Translations under genes and position numbers: made by a program
Assembly: GCF_009690905.1 (NCBI RefSeq)
Contig: NZ_VOSW01000025.1
Location: 35,697 to 99,696 of the forward strand
Origin: Paraburkholderia madseniana
GTDB taxonomy: Bacteria > Pseudomonadota > Gammaproteobacteria > Burkholderiales > Burkholderiaceae
Reading direction: 5' to 3'
DNA length: 64,000 nt
Notes under the pieces: model-generated
Databases searched by the model: none
What the model was told of the DNA's origin: nothing
What the model saw: the letters and a program-made list of their open reading frames with translations, nothing else
Shown: piece after piece, positions 44,082-53,384 of the stretch
How positions within the stretch are numbered: position 1 is the stretch's first letter
Layout of the letters: every line of letters starts with the position of its first letter

Positions 44082-44321
44082 AATGACCCTCCATTTGGCG
44101 AAAGTAGCGGTGAACGCGCAAAGGCTGTACCAGGCTGCCGCTTTAAAGCCGAATCAAAGCGACTTGAGCCTGGCCATCGCTGCACGCGTTCAGAGCGCAC
44201 ATTCTCCGCAAGGTGCATACTCGACATCGGCCGCTTTTGTGCGGCCGCGCTTTTGCGTCGCGGCGTGTGTGCCACCTTTCACGCCGTCAGACGCTTCCAA
44301 CATCCTAATACTACCCGCCCC

Positions 44322-45815
44322 ATGTCCCGCAGCCCGCAATCGTCGCGTCCTTTAGTCATTGCCGCAGTCATGGCATCAATGGCGATGGTCGCCATCGAAG
44401 CCACCATCGTTTCCACCGCCATGCCGCAGATCGTCGCGCAACTCGGCGATCTGCATCTGTATAGCTGGGTTTTTTCATCGTTCCTGCTGACGCAAACCGC
44501 GATGACCGTGGTATTCGGCAAGCTCGCCGATCTCTATGGACGCAAGCCGGTCATGCTTGCCGGCATCGCCATCTTTCTGCTCGGCTCGGTGCTGGCCGGC
44601 TTCGCCTGGTCGATGCCCGCCATGATCGTATTCCGCCTGATTCAAGGCGTCGGCGCGGGCGCGATCCAGCCGGTCACGCTGACCATCGTCGCCGACCTCT
44701 ATCCGGCGCGCGAACGCGGCAAGGTGCAAGGTTATCTCGCCAGCGTGTGGGCCATTTCAGCGGTGGTCGGGCCGATGGTGGGCGGCTTCATCATTCACAA
44801 CCTGTCGTGGGCGTGGATCTTCTGGATGAACGTGCCGATCGGCCTTGCCTCGGCAGCCGGCTTCATCGCGTTCCTGCGCGAATCGGAACGGCATGCGCGT
44901 CCGTCGATCGACTTCGCGGGCGCGGCGCTGTTCATGGCGGCGATCGCCGCGCTGATGATGGCGCTGACTTACGCCGGCGACGACGACATCGCCAAGGCAT
45001 CGCTCGCGGGCGGCGCGTTCATGCTGTGCCTGCTGTTGTTCGTGTTCCAGGAACGCCGCGCAACTGAGCCGATGATCTCGTTCGCGCTCTGGAGCCGCCG
45101 GCCGATTGCCGCGTGCAATGCAGCAACCGTGCTGTCCGGCATGATCCTGATGGGCTCCACCACCTTCCTGCCGATGTATGTTCAGGGCGTGCTGCACCGC
45201 TCTCCGGTGGTCGCCGGTCTTGCGCTCACGATGATGATGGTGGGCTGGCCGGCGGGCGCGACGCTCGCGGCGAAATCATTTCACCGTATCGGCTTGCGGC
45301 GCATTCTGATCGGCGGCAGCGCGTTCATCCCGATTGGCGCGGTGCTGCTGTTGTTCCTGCAGCCTGGCGGCTCGCCGCTCATCGCGGCGTTCGGCTCGCT
45401 CATCATGGGCTTCGGCATGGGCACGTCGAGCGTCAGTTCGCTGGTGCTGATCCAGGAGATCGTCAAGATGGATGAGCGCGGCAGCGCTACCGCATCGAAT
45501 CTCTTTTCGCGCAATCTCGGCAGCACGCTGGGCGCAACGCTGTTCGGCGCGGTGCTCAACTTCGGGCTCAGCCACTCGAAGGACGTCGCCGTGGTCACGT
45601 CGGATCAGTTGAAGGCGCTGTTGCGGAATCAGGTGGCAAGTCTTGCCGACAGCGACATGATCCGCATGGTGTTGCATCAGTCGCTGCACCTGACCTTTAT
45701 CTCGATCTTCGCGATTGCGATTTTTGTGGTCGTGCTGCTGGGCTTCGTGCCGGCGATCAACATCGGGCCGGCGAAGCAGGTGCCGCTTGAAGCGTTATCG
45801 CCACTTGAGGACTGA
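44322..45815 (+). CDS. MFS transporter, DHA2 (EmrB/QacA) family
   Basis: 497-aa proton-driven drug-type exporter with 14 predicted helices. Motifs: ATIVSTAMPQIVAQLGDL (motif D1-like), GKLADLYGRKPVMLAGI (motif A), RLIQGVGAGAIQPVTLTIV (motif B), and SAVVGPMVGGFI (motif C, antiporter). No EmrA-type fusion protein or OMP gene lies next to it. The frame is open upstream to 43935, but the family-like protein begins at ATG 44322. No clear ribosome-binding site. Substrate unknown. Confidence 0.93.
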   Translation: MSRSPQSSRPLVIAAVMASMAMVAIEATIVSTAMPQIVAQLGDLHLYSWVFSSFLLTQTAMTVVFGKLADLYGRKPVMLAGIAIFLLGSVLAGFAWSMPAMIVFRLIQGVGAGAIQPVTLTIVADLYPARERGKVQGYLASVWAISAVVGPMVGGFIIHNLSWAWIFWMNVPIGLASAAGFIAFLRESERHARPSIDFAGAALFMAAIAALMMALTYAGDDDIAKASLAGGAFMLCLLLFVFQERRATEPMISFALWSRRPIAACNAATVLSGMILMGSTTFLPMYVQGVLHRSPVVAGLALTMMMVGWPAGATLAAKSFHRIGLRRILIGGSAFIPIGAVLLLFLQPGGSPLIAAFGSLIMGFGMGTSSVSSLVLIQEIVKMDERGSATASNLFSRNLGSTLGATLFGAVLNFGLSHSKDVAVVTSDQLKALLRNQVASLADSDMIRMVLHQSLHLTFISIFAIAIFVVVLLGFVPAINIGPAKQVPLEALSPLED

Positions 45816-45874
45816 GCTTCGCTACGCGCCCGGCACCAGCGTGACGTTTGCCTTCGCCATGAAACTGCGGCGCG

Positions 45875-46762
45875 TCAACCACCGTCCCGGCAGAGCCTCA
45901 CCATCCACGCATAAACCGCATCCACCGCCGCGGAGCGCGCCGGTTGGGCGGAGCGCATCAGCCAGAGCGGCGCGAGTGCGAAGCCTGGGACCTGCGGCAG
46001 GACCTCGACCCGCCCGCTCGTCAACGCGTCGCCGGCGGTGAGCCGGGACACCATCGCGATACCCGCTTCCCGCTCGGCTGCCGCCACGAGAATGCGGGGG
46101 TCGTCGACCGTCATCGCGCGCCGCGTGCGCAAACCGCCGCGCCTTAACTCAGGCAACCACGGCGCCCACTCCGGACGCTGCTCGAGCACCAGCAAAGGCG
46201 CCTGCGTCAACACCTCGGGAAAGGGCGCCGAACGCAGACGGCGCGCGGTCGTGGGCCCGCAGATAGCGACCGCCTCCTCGTCGAGCAACGGCTCGCAGAT
46301 CACTTCGGGCGTGCGGATCTCCTTCGCGGAAACGATCAGGTCGACATCGACACGATCGATCTCGTTGACCTCGTCCCCGGTAACGAGCCAGATCTCGATG
46401 TTCGGCATGGCCTCCGAAAACGCCGGCATGCGCGGCATGATCCAGCCCATCGCGAACTGCGGCGCGCAATAGATGATCACCGAGTCAGGATTGCCATAGG
46501 GTTCGATGCGATCGCGCCCATCCGCGAGGGTCGTCATCGCCGACGTCACGGTCTGCGCAAACAGCACGCCGGCGGCCGTCAGCGCAACGCCGCGCCCGAT
46601 CCGCCGGAACAGCGGCACCCCGGCCCATTCCTCGAGTTGCTGGATCTGATGACTGATTGCCGATTGGGTCAGCGCGAGTTCTTGCGCCGCGCGCGTGAAG
46701 CTGCCGAGACGCGCGGCGGCGTCGAAAGCGAGCAAGGCCTGCAGAGGGGGAAGTCTACGCAT
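45875..46762 (-). CDS. LysR-family regulator (GcvA-like)
   Basis: 295-aa LysR regulator starting MRRLPPLQALLAFDAAARLGS, the GcvA-type N-terminus. HTH: AAQELALTQSAISHQIQQLE. The effector domain is of the PBP2_GcdR-like type. It is divergent from the agmatinase gene (184 bp), the usual place for its target promoter, so it probably controls the polyamine genes. Start ATG 46762 has no strong ribosome-binding site; an upstream extension of 39 residues is unlikely. Confidence 0.93.
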   Translation of the reverse strand: MRRLPPLQALLAFDAAARLGSFTRAAQELALTQSAISHQIQQLEEWAGVPLFRRIGRGVALTAAGVLFAQTVTSAMTTLADGRDRIEPYGNPDSVIIYCAPQFAMGWIMPRMPAFSEAMPNIEIWLVTGDEVNEIDRVDVDLIVSAKEIRTPEVICEPLLDEEAVAICGPTTARRLRSAPFPEVLTQAPLLVLEQRPEWAPWLPELRRGGLRTRRAMTVDDPRILVAAAEREAGIAMVSRLTAGDALTSGRVEVLPQVPGFALAPLWLMRSAQPARSAAVDAVYAWMVRLCRDGG

Positions 46763-46946
46763 CGGGTCGCCACGGTCAGGGGAGATATTAGAAATATCGA
46801 TACTTCCAGCAAGATTCTTCGCTTTTCGCCGGAATATTGCCTCGCAATCATAGCGCCAGTTGCCCTTCACACGCCGCATGCTGTTTCGTCAGACATGAGA
46901 AATATTTGTGTGACGGCGCTCACTGAAACTGACCGGATCGACGTGT

Positions 46947-47933
46947 ATGACCCTGAACCTGAACGCTTTGCACCCCGCCTCGACCGCCCCTGCCGCGGGC
47001 ACTGACGCGGCCGGCCAACCCCATGCGCCCACCTACGCCGGCGTGCTGTCCTTCATGCGCCGGCCCTATACGCGCGATCTCATCGGCGTCGACGTCGCCG
47101 TATCGGGCATTCCGCTCGACCTCGCGACCACCTTCCGCCCCGGCACGCGTTTCGGCCCGGCGGGCATGCGTGCCGCCTCGGTGCAACTGGCCGAACTGGG
47201 CGCGTTTCCGTGGGGCGTCGACCCGTTCGATCATCTGAACGTGGTCGACTACGGCGACTGCTGGTTCGACGCCCACAACCCGCTCGGCATTCGCGACGCG
47301 ATCATCGCCCATGCCCGCGAGATTCTCGCCACGGGCACCCGCATGCTGACGCTCGGCGGCGACCACTACATCACCTACCCGCTGCTGGTCGCGCACGCTG
47401 AAAAATACGGCAAGCCGTTGAGCCTGATCCACTTCGACGCGCATTGCGACACGTGGCCGGACGACAACCCCGATTCGCTGAATCACGGCACGATGTTCTA
47501 CAGGGCGATCCGTGAAGGGCTGATCGATCCCGCGCGCTCGGTGCAGATCGGCATTCGCACCTGGAACGACGACTTCATGGGCGTGCGCATTCTCGACGCG
47601 CCGTGGGTCCACTGCAACGGCACACAGGCGACCATCGACGAAGTGCTGTCGATCGTCGGCGATGCGCCCACCTACCTCACCTTCGACATCGACTGTCTCG
47701 ATCCGGCCTTCGCACCCGGCACGGGCACGCCGGTGGCGGGCGGCCTGAGCTCGGCGCAGGCGCTGGAAATCGTTCGCGCGCTGGGCGCCGTGAATCTGGT
47801 CGGCGCGGACGTGGTGGAGGTGTCGCCACCCTACGACCACAGCGACGTCACCGCGCTCGCCGCGGCCCACCTTGCCGCCGATATGTTGTGCCTGATGCGC
47901 AATCAGAAGCTGCAACGCCATCAGCGTATGTAA
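46947..47933 (+). CDS. speB: Agmatinase / ureohydrolase family protein
   Basis: 328-aa binuclear manganese hydrolase of the ureohydrolase family. Metal-binding blocks: LGGDHYITYP, HFDAHCDTWPDD and FDIDCLDPAFAPGTGTPVAGG. Agmatinase splits agmatine to putrescine and urea. Related guanidinobutyrase or formimidoglutamase activities are possible, but the sequence and the polyamine-binding protein next to it favour agmatine or guanidinobutyrate. Followed by the PotF-like gene 40 bp downstream, and divergent from a LysR regulator. Confidence 0.93.
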   Translation: MTLNLNALHPASTAPAAGTDAAGQPHAPTYAGVLSFMRRPYTRDLIGVDVAVSGIPLDLATTFRPGTRFGPAGMRAASVQLAELGAFPWGVDPFDHLNVVDYGDCWFDAHNPLGIRDAIIAHAREILATGTRMLTLGGDHYITYPLLVAHAEKYGKPLSLIHFDAHCDTWPDDNPDSLNHGTMFYRAIREGLIDPARSVQIGIRTWNDDFMGVRILDAPWVHCNGTQATIDEVLSIVGDAPTYLTFDIDCLDPAFAPGTGTPVAGGLSSAQALEIVRALGAVNLVGADVVEVSPPYDHSDVTALAAAHLAADMLCLMRNQKLQRHQRM

Positions 47934-47973
47934 GGCCGCGACCGCTCTGTTGAATCCTCTCTGGACGACCATC

Positions 47974-49089
47974 ATGCCCCACACCTTCATGAAGCCGAGG
48001 CCGACCGCGCCGCTGCTGGCAGCGCTGTTGTTCTGCGCGTTCGGCACCGCCGCGCACGCCGACGAAAAGCAGCTCAATCTGTACAACTGGGCCGACTACA
48101 TCGCGAAAGACACCGTGCCGAACTTCGAGAAAGAGTCCGGCATTCATGTGCAATACGATGTCTACGACGGCGACGAAACCTTGCAGGCGAAACTGCTGAC
48201 GGGTTCTACGGGCTACGACGTTGTGGTGCCGACCTCGAACTTTCTCGCCCAGCAGATCCAGGCCGGCATCTACCAGAAACTCGACAAATCGAAACTGCCG
48301 AACCTGGTGAACCTCGACCACAGTCTGCTCAAGCTGGTCGCCGATGCGGACCCCGGCAACCAGTACGCGGTGCCGTGGGCGTGGGGCACCACGGGGCTCG
48401 GCTACAACGTCACGCGGGTCAAAAAGATTCTTGGCAACGATGCGCCGCTCGATAACTGGGACATCCTCTTCAAGCCCGAATATCTGAGCAAGCTGAAGAG
48501 TTGCGGCGTATCCATACTCGATGCGCCGACCGATGTGTTCGCGGTCACACTGCACTATCTCGGGCGCGATCCGAACAGCGTGAATCCGGCCGACTACCAG
48601 GCCGCGTACGACGCGCTAAAGAAGATCCGCCCGTACATCACGCAGTTCAACGCGACGAGTTATATCAACGATCTTGCGGGCGATGACATCTGTTTCGCGT
48701 TGAGCTGGTCGGGTGACGTGTCGATGGCGAGCCATCGCGCGCGCGATGCCAACAAGAGTTACGAGGTCAAATACTTCATCCCTCAAGGCGGCGCGCCGAT
48801 CTGGTTCGACATGATGGCGATCCCGAAAGATGCGCCGCATCCGGAGGCGGCGCTCGACTGGATCAACTACATCGAGCGCCCCGAGGTTCATGCCGGGATC
48901 ACCAATGCGGTGTTCTATCCGAATGCGGACGCCGCCGCGCGCAAATTCGTGCGGCCGGAAATTCTCAACGATCCGACCGTGTACCCGCCTGAGTCCGTGT
49001 TGAAAACGCTGTTTCTGCTCAAGCCCTTGCCCGCTCAGATCAAACGTCTGGAGGGCAGGTTGTGGGCGCAGTTGAAAACAGGGGGATAA
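47974..49089 (+). CDS. Spermidine/putrescine-type ABC substrate-binding protein (PotF/SpuD-like)
   Basis: 371-aa periplasmic binding protein. Signal peptide PLLAALLFCAFGTAAHA, then DEKQLNLYNWADYIAKDTVPN, the PotF signature (LYNWxDYI). GYDVVVPTSNFLAQQIQAG and WAWGTTGLGYNV are polyamine-pocket regions. It is an orphan without permease or ATPase genes nearby. Start ATG 47974 chosen; ATG 47989 or TTG 47950 are alternatives. Together with agmatinase it forms a small agmatine/putrescine utilisation unit. Confidence 0.93.
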   Translation: MPHTFMKPRPTAPLLAALLFCAFGTAAHADEKQLNLYNWADYIAKDTVPNFEKESGIHVQYDVYDGDETLQAKLLTGSTGYDVVVPTSNFLAQQIQAGIYQKLDKSKLPNLVNLDHSLLKLVADADPGNQYAVPWAWGTTGLGYNVTRVKKILGNDAPLDNWDILFKPEYLSKLKSCGVSILDAPTDVFAVTLHYLGRDPNSVNPADYQAAYDALKKIRPYITQFNATSYINDLAGDDICFALSWSGDVSMASHRARDANKSYEVKYFIPQGGAPIWFDMMAIPKDAPHPEAALDWINYIERPEVHAGITNAVFYPNADAAARKFVRPEILNDPTVYPPESVLKTLFLLKPLPAQIKRLEGRLWAQLKTGG

Positions 49090-49108
49090 CGAATCGGCGG
49101 TGTACGGA

Positions 49109-49837
49109 TCAGCCGCCTTTCGCGTACAACGTCGACTCCGCGAATCCTTCAGCCGCCAGCACCTGTCCCACCAGGATCAGCGCAGTCCGCTCTATGTTGG
49201 TGGACTGCACTTTGCCGACGATATCGTCGAGCGTGCCGGTGATCTTTTCTTCATCCGGCCAGCTCGCACGATAGATCACCGCGATCGGACACGCGCCGCC
49301 GTAATGCGGCCGTAGTTCATCGACGATGCGGGCAAGATGGCGCACGCCGAGGTGAATCGCCATCGTCGCGCGATGTCTCGCGAGGTCGGCGAGTTGTTCG
49401 CCGTCCGGCATCGTCGTTTTGCTTGCAAAGCGCGTGAGGATCAGCGTCTGCGAAATATTGGGCAAGGTGAGTTCGCAGCCGAGGGTCGCCGCGCATGCCG
49501 CGGTTGCCGTCACGCCCGGTACGATCTCGTAGCGAATGTCGAGTTCGCGAAGTCTGCGGATCTGCTCGCCGATCGCGCCATACAAGGACGGGTCGCCGGA
49601 ATGCACGCGTGCCACGTCCTGGCCTTTGTCGTGTGCGGCCTTGAGTAAGGCGACGATCTGATCGAGGTCGAGCTCGGCGGTATTGACGACTTGCTCCGCG
49701 CTATGCCCCTCTAACACAGCGGCCGGCACCAGGGAGCCGGCGTACAGGATCACCGGGCAGCCACGCACGAGGCGCTGCCCTTTCACCGTGATCAGTTCCG
49801 GGTCGCCGGGACCCGCGCCGATAAAAAACACCGTCAT
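49109..49837 (-). CDS. cobM: Precorrin-4 C11-methyltransferase
   Basis: 242-aa SAM-dependent methyltransferase that methylates C11 of precorrin-4 to give precorrin-5 in the aerobic route. Marks: VFFIGAGPGDPELITVKGQRL, AELDLDQIVALL, ARVHSGDPSLYGAI, VPGVTATAACAATLGCELTLP. Last gene of the minus-strand operon (cobL-cbiD-cobK-cobM), 46 bp after cobK. Its stop overlaps a weak GGCGG/CCGCC inverted repeat at 49096-49117 shared with the convergent PotF-like gene. Confidence 0.96.
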   Translation of the reverse strand: MTVFFIGAGPGDPELITVKGQRLVRGCPVILYAGSLVPAAVLEGHSAEQVVNTAELDLDQIVALLKAAHDKGQDVARVHSGDPSLYGAIGEQIRRLRELDIRYEIVPGVTATAACAATLGCELTLPNISQTLILTRFASKTTMPDGEQLADLARHRATMAIHLGVRHLARIVDELRPHYGGACPIAVIYRASWPDEEKITGTLDDIVGKVQSTNIERTALILVGQVLAAEGFAESTLYAKGG

Positions 49838-49883
49838 TCACTACTCCATGATTCGTTTGGCCGGCATGACATGCATGCGCCAT

Positions 49884-50603
49884 TTAACCTATGACTTGCA
49901 ATGCTTCCAGCAAGTCGGCCACGCTTGCAAAATCGCGATCGACTGCGGGCAATGCAGGGCGCCGCAGCATGACGACCGGCAAGCCGCGTTCGCGCGCGAC
50001 TTCGAGTTTCGCTTCCGTGGCGCTGCCACCGCTGTTTTTGCTGACGACGACATCGAATGCTTCCGCGCTGAACAGCGCTCGCTCCCCTTCGAGCGTAAAC
50101 GGCCCGCGTGTCGCCAGAATCCGCGCACGTGGATTGGCTTCGTGTGCGTCGAGGCAGCGTATTGTCCAGAACTGCTGCGGCGGGATTTCGTCGAGATGCG
50201 CGAGCGGTTCGCGTCCGAGCGTGAACAGTGGTCGCTTGAATGAAGAAAGCGCGGCCGTAAGTTCGGTCCAATCGTCGACCATGCGCCAGTCGTCGCCAGC
50301 TTGCGGCTGCCAGCCCTCGCGGCGCAGCGCCCAGCACGGTACCTGCGCGGCGCCGCTCGCTTTCGCGGCATTGGCGCTGATCTGCCCGGCGTACGGATGT
50401 GTCGCGTCGATCACGAGGCTAATGCGTCTGTCCTCGATATAACGCGCCAACCCTTCGCTGCCACCGAAGCCGCCCACGCGCACCTCGCATGACAGATCGT
50501 CCGGCACCTTGCCAAGGCCCGCGAGACTGTACACATGCTTAGGGCCGAGCTGTCTGGCGATCCGCAAAGCGTCGCCGGTGCCGCCGAGCAGCAGGACCCG
50601 CAT
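49884..50603 (-). CDS. cobK: Precorrin-6A reductase
   Basis: 239-aa reductase converting precorrin-6A to 6B using NADPH. It starts MRVLLLGGTGDALRIARQL (dinucleotide-binding), with VRVGGFGGSEGLARYIEDR, IDATHPYAGQISANAAKA and KNSGGSATEAKLEVARERGLPVVMLRRP, all typical of CobK/CbiJ. Its ATG overlaps the cbiD stop (TAATG), so translation is coupled. Confidence 0.96.
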   Translation of the reverse strand: MRVLLLGGTGDALRIARQLGPKHVYSLAGLGKVPDDLSCEVRVGGFGGSEGLARYIEDRRISLVIDATHPYAGQISANAAKASGAAQVPCWALRREGWQPQAGDDWRMVDDWTELTAALSSFKRPLFTLGREPLAHLDEIPPQQFWTIRCLDAHEANPRARILATRGPFTLEGERALFSAEAFDVVVSKNSGGSATEAKLEVARERGLPVVMLRRPALPAVDRDFASVADLLEALQVIG

Positions 50604-51691
50604 TATTGCGCGGCTCCGATCAGATTGCCCTGGCGATCGATCGCAAACATTTCGACCGCGACCTGCGGCGGCACGATAGCGCGCGCGACGGCCAGCGCGT
50701 GACGGCAGACGATATCGCCGAGTGGTACCTGCCGCGCGTGAGCCAACGCGACCGCCTGCTGACTCGTATTGGCGGCGAGGATCGCCGCCTGCAACGCGTC
50801 GTCGGCGCCATACTCCGCAGCCCAGGTCGCAAGCCGTTCCAGATCGATGCTCGAATTGCGGCTATGCAGATCGAGATGCCCGGCCGCCAGTTTGCTGACT
50901 TTGCCGAAGCCGCCGCACACGCTCAAGCGCTCGACCGGCGCACGCTTCATATGCTTGAGCACCGCGCCGACGAAGTCGCCCATTTCGATCAGCGCGATGT
51001 CCGGCAGACCGTAATGCGCGCGCATCGCGTCTTCGCTTGCGTTGCCGGTGCAGGCCGCGAGATGCAGGTAACCGTTCGCCCGCGCGACGTCGATGCCCTG
51101 ATGAATCGATGCGATATAGGCCGAGCACGAGAACGGCCGGACGATGCCGGTAGTGCCGAGAATCGACAAGCCGCCGAGAATGCCGAGGCGCGGGTTCATC
51201 GTTTTCAGTGCAAGTGCTTCGCCGCCTTCGACGCCGATCGTCACTTCGAAGCCGCCGCCGTACCCATGTTCCGCCGCGAGCTCGGTCAGATGCTCGGTCA
51301 TCATCTTGCGCGGGACCGGATTGATCGCTGGTTCGCCGACGGGCAGCGTGAGGCCGGCGCGCGTCACGGTGCCAACGCCTGGCCCTGCGCGGAAGATCAC
51401 ACCCGGTTCGGCAAGCAGTCGCACGCGGGCGAATACGATCGCGCCGTGTGTCACGTCGGGGTCGTCGCCAGCGTCTTTCACCGTGCCCGCTTCCGCGCCG
51501 TCGGCGGTCAGGCGGCAGAACACCAGCGGCATCGGCACATGCTGGCCCTTCGGCAACACGATCTCCGCGACCTCGCTGACGATACCCGCGAGCAACAGAC
51601 GCGCGGCCGCGAGCGACGTCGCGGTGGCGCAACTGCCGGTCGTGTAGCCGCTACGCAGCGGCGCGGGTTGTTCGGGCGTCTCTTCGCGCAT
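50603..51691 (-). CDS. cbiD: Cobalt-precorrin-5B C1-methyltransferase (CbiD)
   Basis: 362-aa enzyme methylating C1 of the corrin macrocycle with loss of the two-carbon unit. Marks: RSGYTTGSCATATSLAAARLLL, GVGTVTRAGLTLPVGEPAINPVPRKM, and LGGLSILGTTGIVRPFS. In canonical aerobic clusters this step is done by CobF, which is absent here, so CbiD presumably replaces it on precorrin-5. Start ATG 51691 overlaps the cobL stop (TAATG); a 17-residue upstream extension lies inside cobL. Confidence 0.95.
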   Translation of the reverse strand: MREETPEQPAPLRSGYTTGSCATATSLAAARLLLAGIVSEVAEIVLPKGQHVPMPLVFCRLTADGAEAGTVKDAGDDPDVTHGAIVFARVRLLAEPGVIFRAGPGVGTVTRAGLTLPVGEPAINPVPRKMMTEHLTELAAEHGYGGGFEVTIGVEGGEALALKTMNPRLGILGGLSILGTTGIVRPFSCSAYIASIHQGIDVARANGYLHLAACTGNASEDAMRAHYGLPDIALIEMGDFVGAVLKHMKRAPVERLSVCGGFGKVSKLAAGHLDLHSRNSSIDLERLATWAAEYGADDALQAAILAANTSQQAVALAHARQVPLGDIVCRHALAVARAIVPPQVAVEMFAIDRQGNLIGAAQ

Positions 51692-53037
51692 TACGGGTGG
51701 GGTGGTGAGTCTGCGGGGGTGGCTGAGGTGCCGGATGTGCAAATGGCGGCATTGATGCCACTAGCGGCGTTCGTGCTGCTCGTATTGCTCGTGCTGTTCG
51801 CGCCGCTCGCACGGAACGTGCCGTCGGCGCCGTCAGCCAGCTTCGTGACCTCCAGCAGCGTGATCGGCAGCGCCTGGCGCCACGTATCGAAGCCGCCAAG
51901 CGGCTGTGCGTCGGCCAGCGCAATGCGGGTCAACGTGCCACCGTGTTGCTCACGCCACGCTGCCAGCGCGGCCTCGCCTTGCAAGGTCACGGCATTGGCA
52001 ACCAGACGTCCGCCGTCGCGCAGACGCGCCCAGCACGCGTCGAGCACGCCCGGCACCGTCACGCCACCGCCGATGAACACGGCATCCGGCACAGCCAATC
52101 CTTCCAGCGCATCAGGCGCGCGGCCAGCCACCAGTTGCAGACCCGGCACGCCCAACGCATCGCGATTGTGCTCGATGAACCGCTGCCGCTCCGCGTGCCC
52201 TTCGATCGCAATCGCGCGGCAGGTCGGGTGCGCGCGCATCCATTCGATGCCGATCGAGCCGCTGCCCGCGCCCACGTCCCATAGCAATTCGCCGGGCGTC
52301 GGCGCGAGGCGTGCCAGCGTGATCGCGCGGACGTCGCGCTTGGTCAACTGACCGTCGTGGCGAAAGGCGTCGTCGGGCAAGCCGACGGTCAGCGGCAAAC
52401 GCGGGGCGCCTTCCGTTGCACGGCATTCAAGCGCGATCAGGTTCAACGCTGCCACTTCGCCCGCAGACCACTGGTCCGCACGGCCATCGATACACCGCTC
52501 CAGATCGCCGCCCAAATGTTCCAGCACGGTCATCCGGGTCGCGCCGAAACCGCGCGCATTCAGCAGTTCGGCCAGCGCGGCGGGCGTGCGCCCATCGGCA
52601 CTCAGCACGAAGACGCGCGCGCCGTCGTGCAGATGAGCATTCAGCGTCGGCAATGGCCTTCCCACCAGCGAAACCGTGGCGACGTCCTGCAACGGCCAGC
52701 CAAGCCGCGCGGCCGCCAGCGACAACGACGACGGCGCCGGCAATACCCGCAACTCGCCTGCCGGCAACTGCCGCGCGAGGGTCGCGCCGACGCCGAACAG
52801 CATCGGATCCCCACTCGCCAGCACACACACCGACCCCGTACGCTCGGCCAGCAAAGGCGCGAGATCGAACGGCCTGGGCCATGCCTCACGGCGCGCGGCG
52901 AGGCGTGCGGGCAGCATCGCCAGATGACGTTCGCCGCCATAAACCACCGACGCTTCCAGCAAAGCACGCCGCGCGGGCCTCCCCAAGCCGGCGAAGCCGT
53001 CATCGCCTATGCCCACCACGGTCAGCCACGCCGGCAT
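51691..53037 (-). CDS. cobL: Precorrin-6B methyltransferase/decarboxylase (CbiE-CbiT fusion)
   Basis: 448-aa bifunctional enzyme methylating C5 and C15 and decarboxylating the C12 acetate of precorrin-6B, giving precorrin-8. Residues ~1-200 are CbiE-like (TVVGIGDDGFAGLG, LASGDPMLFGVGATLAR, PAPSSLSLAAARLGWPLQ). Residues ~220-400 are CbiT-like, with the SAM motif LLWDVGAGSGSIGIEW and KRDVRAITLARL. The last ~40 residues are a Ser/Asn/Thr/Ala-rich tail absent from typical CobL. First gene of the minus-strand operon; start ATG 53037. Confidence 0.95.
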   Translation of the reverse strand: MPAWLTVVGIGDDGFAGLGRPARRALLEASVVYGGERHLAMLPARLAARREAWPRPFDLAPLLAERTGSVCVLASGDPMLFGVGATLARQLPAGELRVLPAPSSLSLAAARLGWPLQDVATVSLVGRPLPTLNAHLHDGARVFVLSADGRTPAALAELLNARGFGATRMTVLEHLGGDLERCIDGRADQWSAGEVAALNLIALECRATEGAPRLPLTVGLPDDAFRHDGQLTKRDVRAITLARLAPTPGELLWDVGAGSGSIGIEWMRAHPTCRAIAIEGHAERQRFIEHNRDALGVPGLQLVAGRAPDALEGLAVPDAVFIGGGVTVPGVLDACWARLRDGGRLVANAVTLQGEAALAAWREQHGGTLTRIALADAQPLGGFDTWRQALPITLLEVTKLADGADGTFRASGANSTSNTSSTNAASGINAAICTSGTSATPADSPPHP

Positions 53038-53104
53038 GCATCCATCCTCATTCTGTATCTTCAAATAATGCGCTGTGCCACGCCGATCAAAGCGTCCAGC
53101 CTCG

Positions 53105-53132
53105 TTGTGCTGTTCGAAAAAAGGCATAATAC
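53105..53132 (+). promoter_or_regulatory. Candidate promoter of the riboswitch-controlled cob operon
   Basis: TTGTGC (53105-53110) and TAATAC (53127-53132), 16 bp apart, resemble a sigma-70 -35/-10 pair and would start transcription just at the beginning of the cobalamin riboswitch. Confidence 0.5.
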
Positions 53133-53310
53133 AGCCGCCGGTGCCCTTCGGGGCCGAAGAGGGAACACAGTGTTGCTGTGGCTGCCCCCGCAACTGTATG
53201 CAGCGAGTCCGCCTGCGCTCCGCGCCACTGGTTCGACCGGGAAGGCCGCGGCGGACCATGACCTGCCAGCCAGGAGACCTGCCGGCCAGACTGTTCGTGC
53301 CAGCCTACAT
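53133..53310 (+). ncRNA. Cobalamin (adenosylcobalamin) riboswitch
   Basis: All conserved blocks of the cobalamin element occur in order on the plus strand: GGTGCC at the start, AAGAGGGAA (53157-53165), GCTGCCCCCGCAACTGTA (53181-53198), CCACTG with GGGAAGGC (53225-53246), and the B12 box AGCCAGGAGACCTGCC (53268-53283). It lies in the leader of the cobG-cobH-cobI-cbiG/cobJ operon, so high adenosylcobalamin should lower its expression. The ends are approximate. Confidence 0.96.
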
Positions 53311-53384
53311 CGGGCGGGGTGTACCGATGCCGCAGCAATCGCCGCTTTGCGGCTTGCTCGGGCCGTCGCGCGACGCTAAACCCG

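Noticed and set aside
43935..44321. N-terminal extension of the DHA2 transporter
   Set aside because: The extra 129 residues overlap the DUF1488 gene on the other strand and are not membrane-like; the family-like N-terminus starts at 44322.
49096..49117. Terminator between the PotF-like gene and cobM
   Set aside because: The stem is only 5 bp (GGCGG/CCGCC) with a long loop and overlaps the cobM stop codon; too weak to list.
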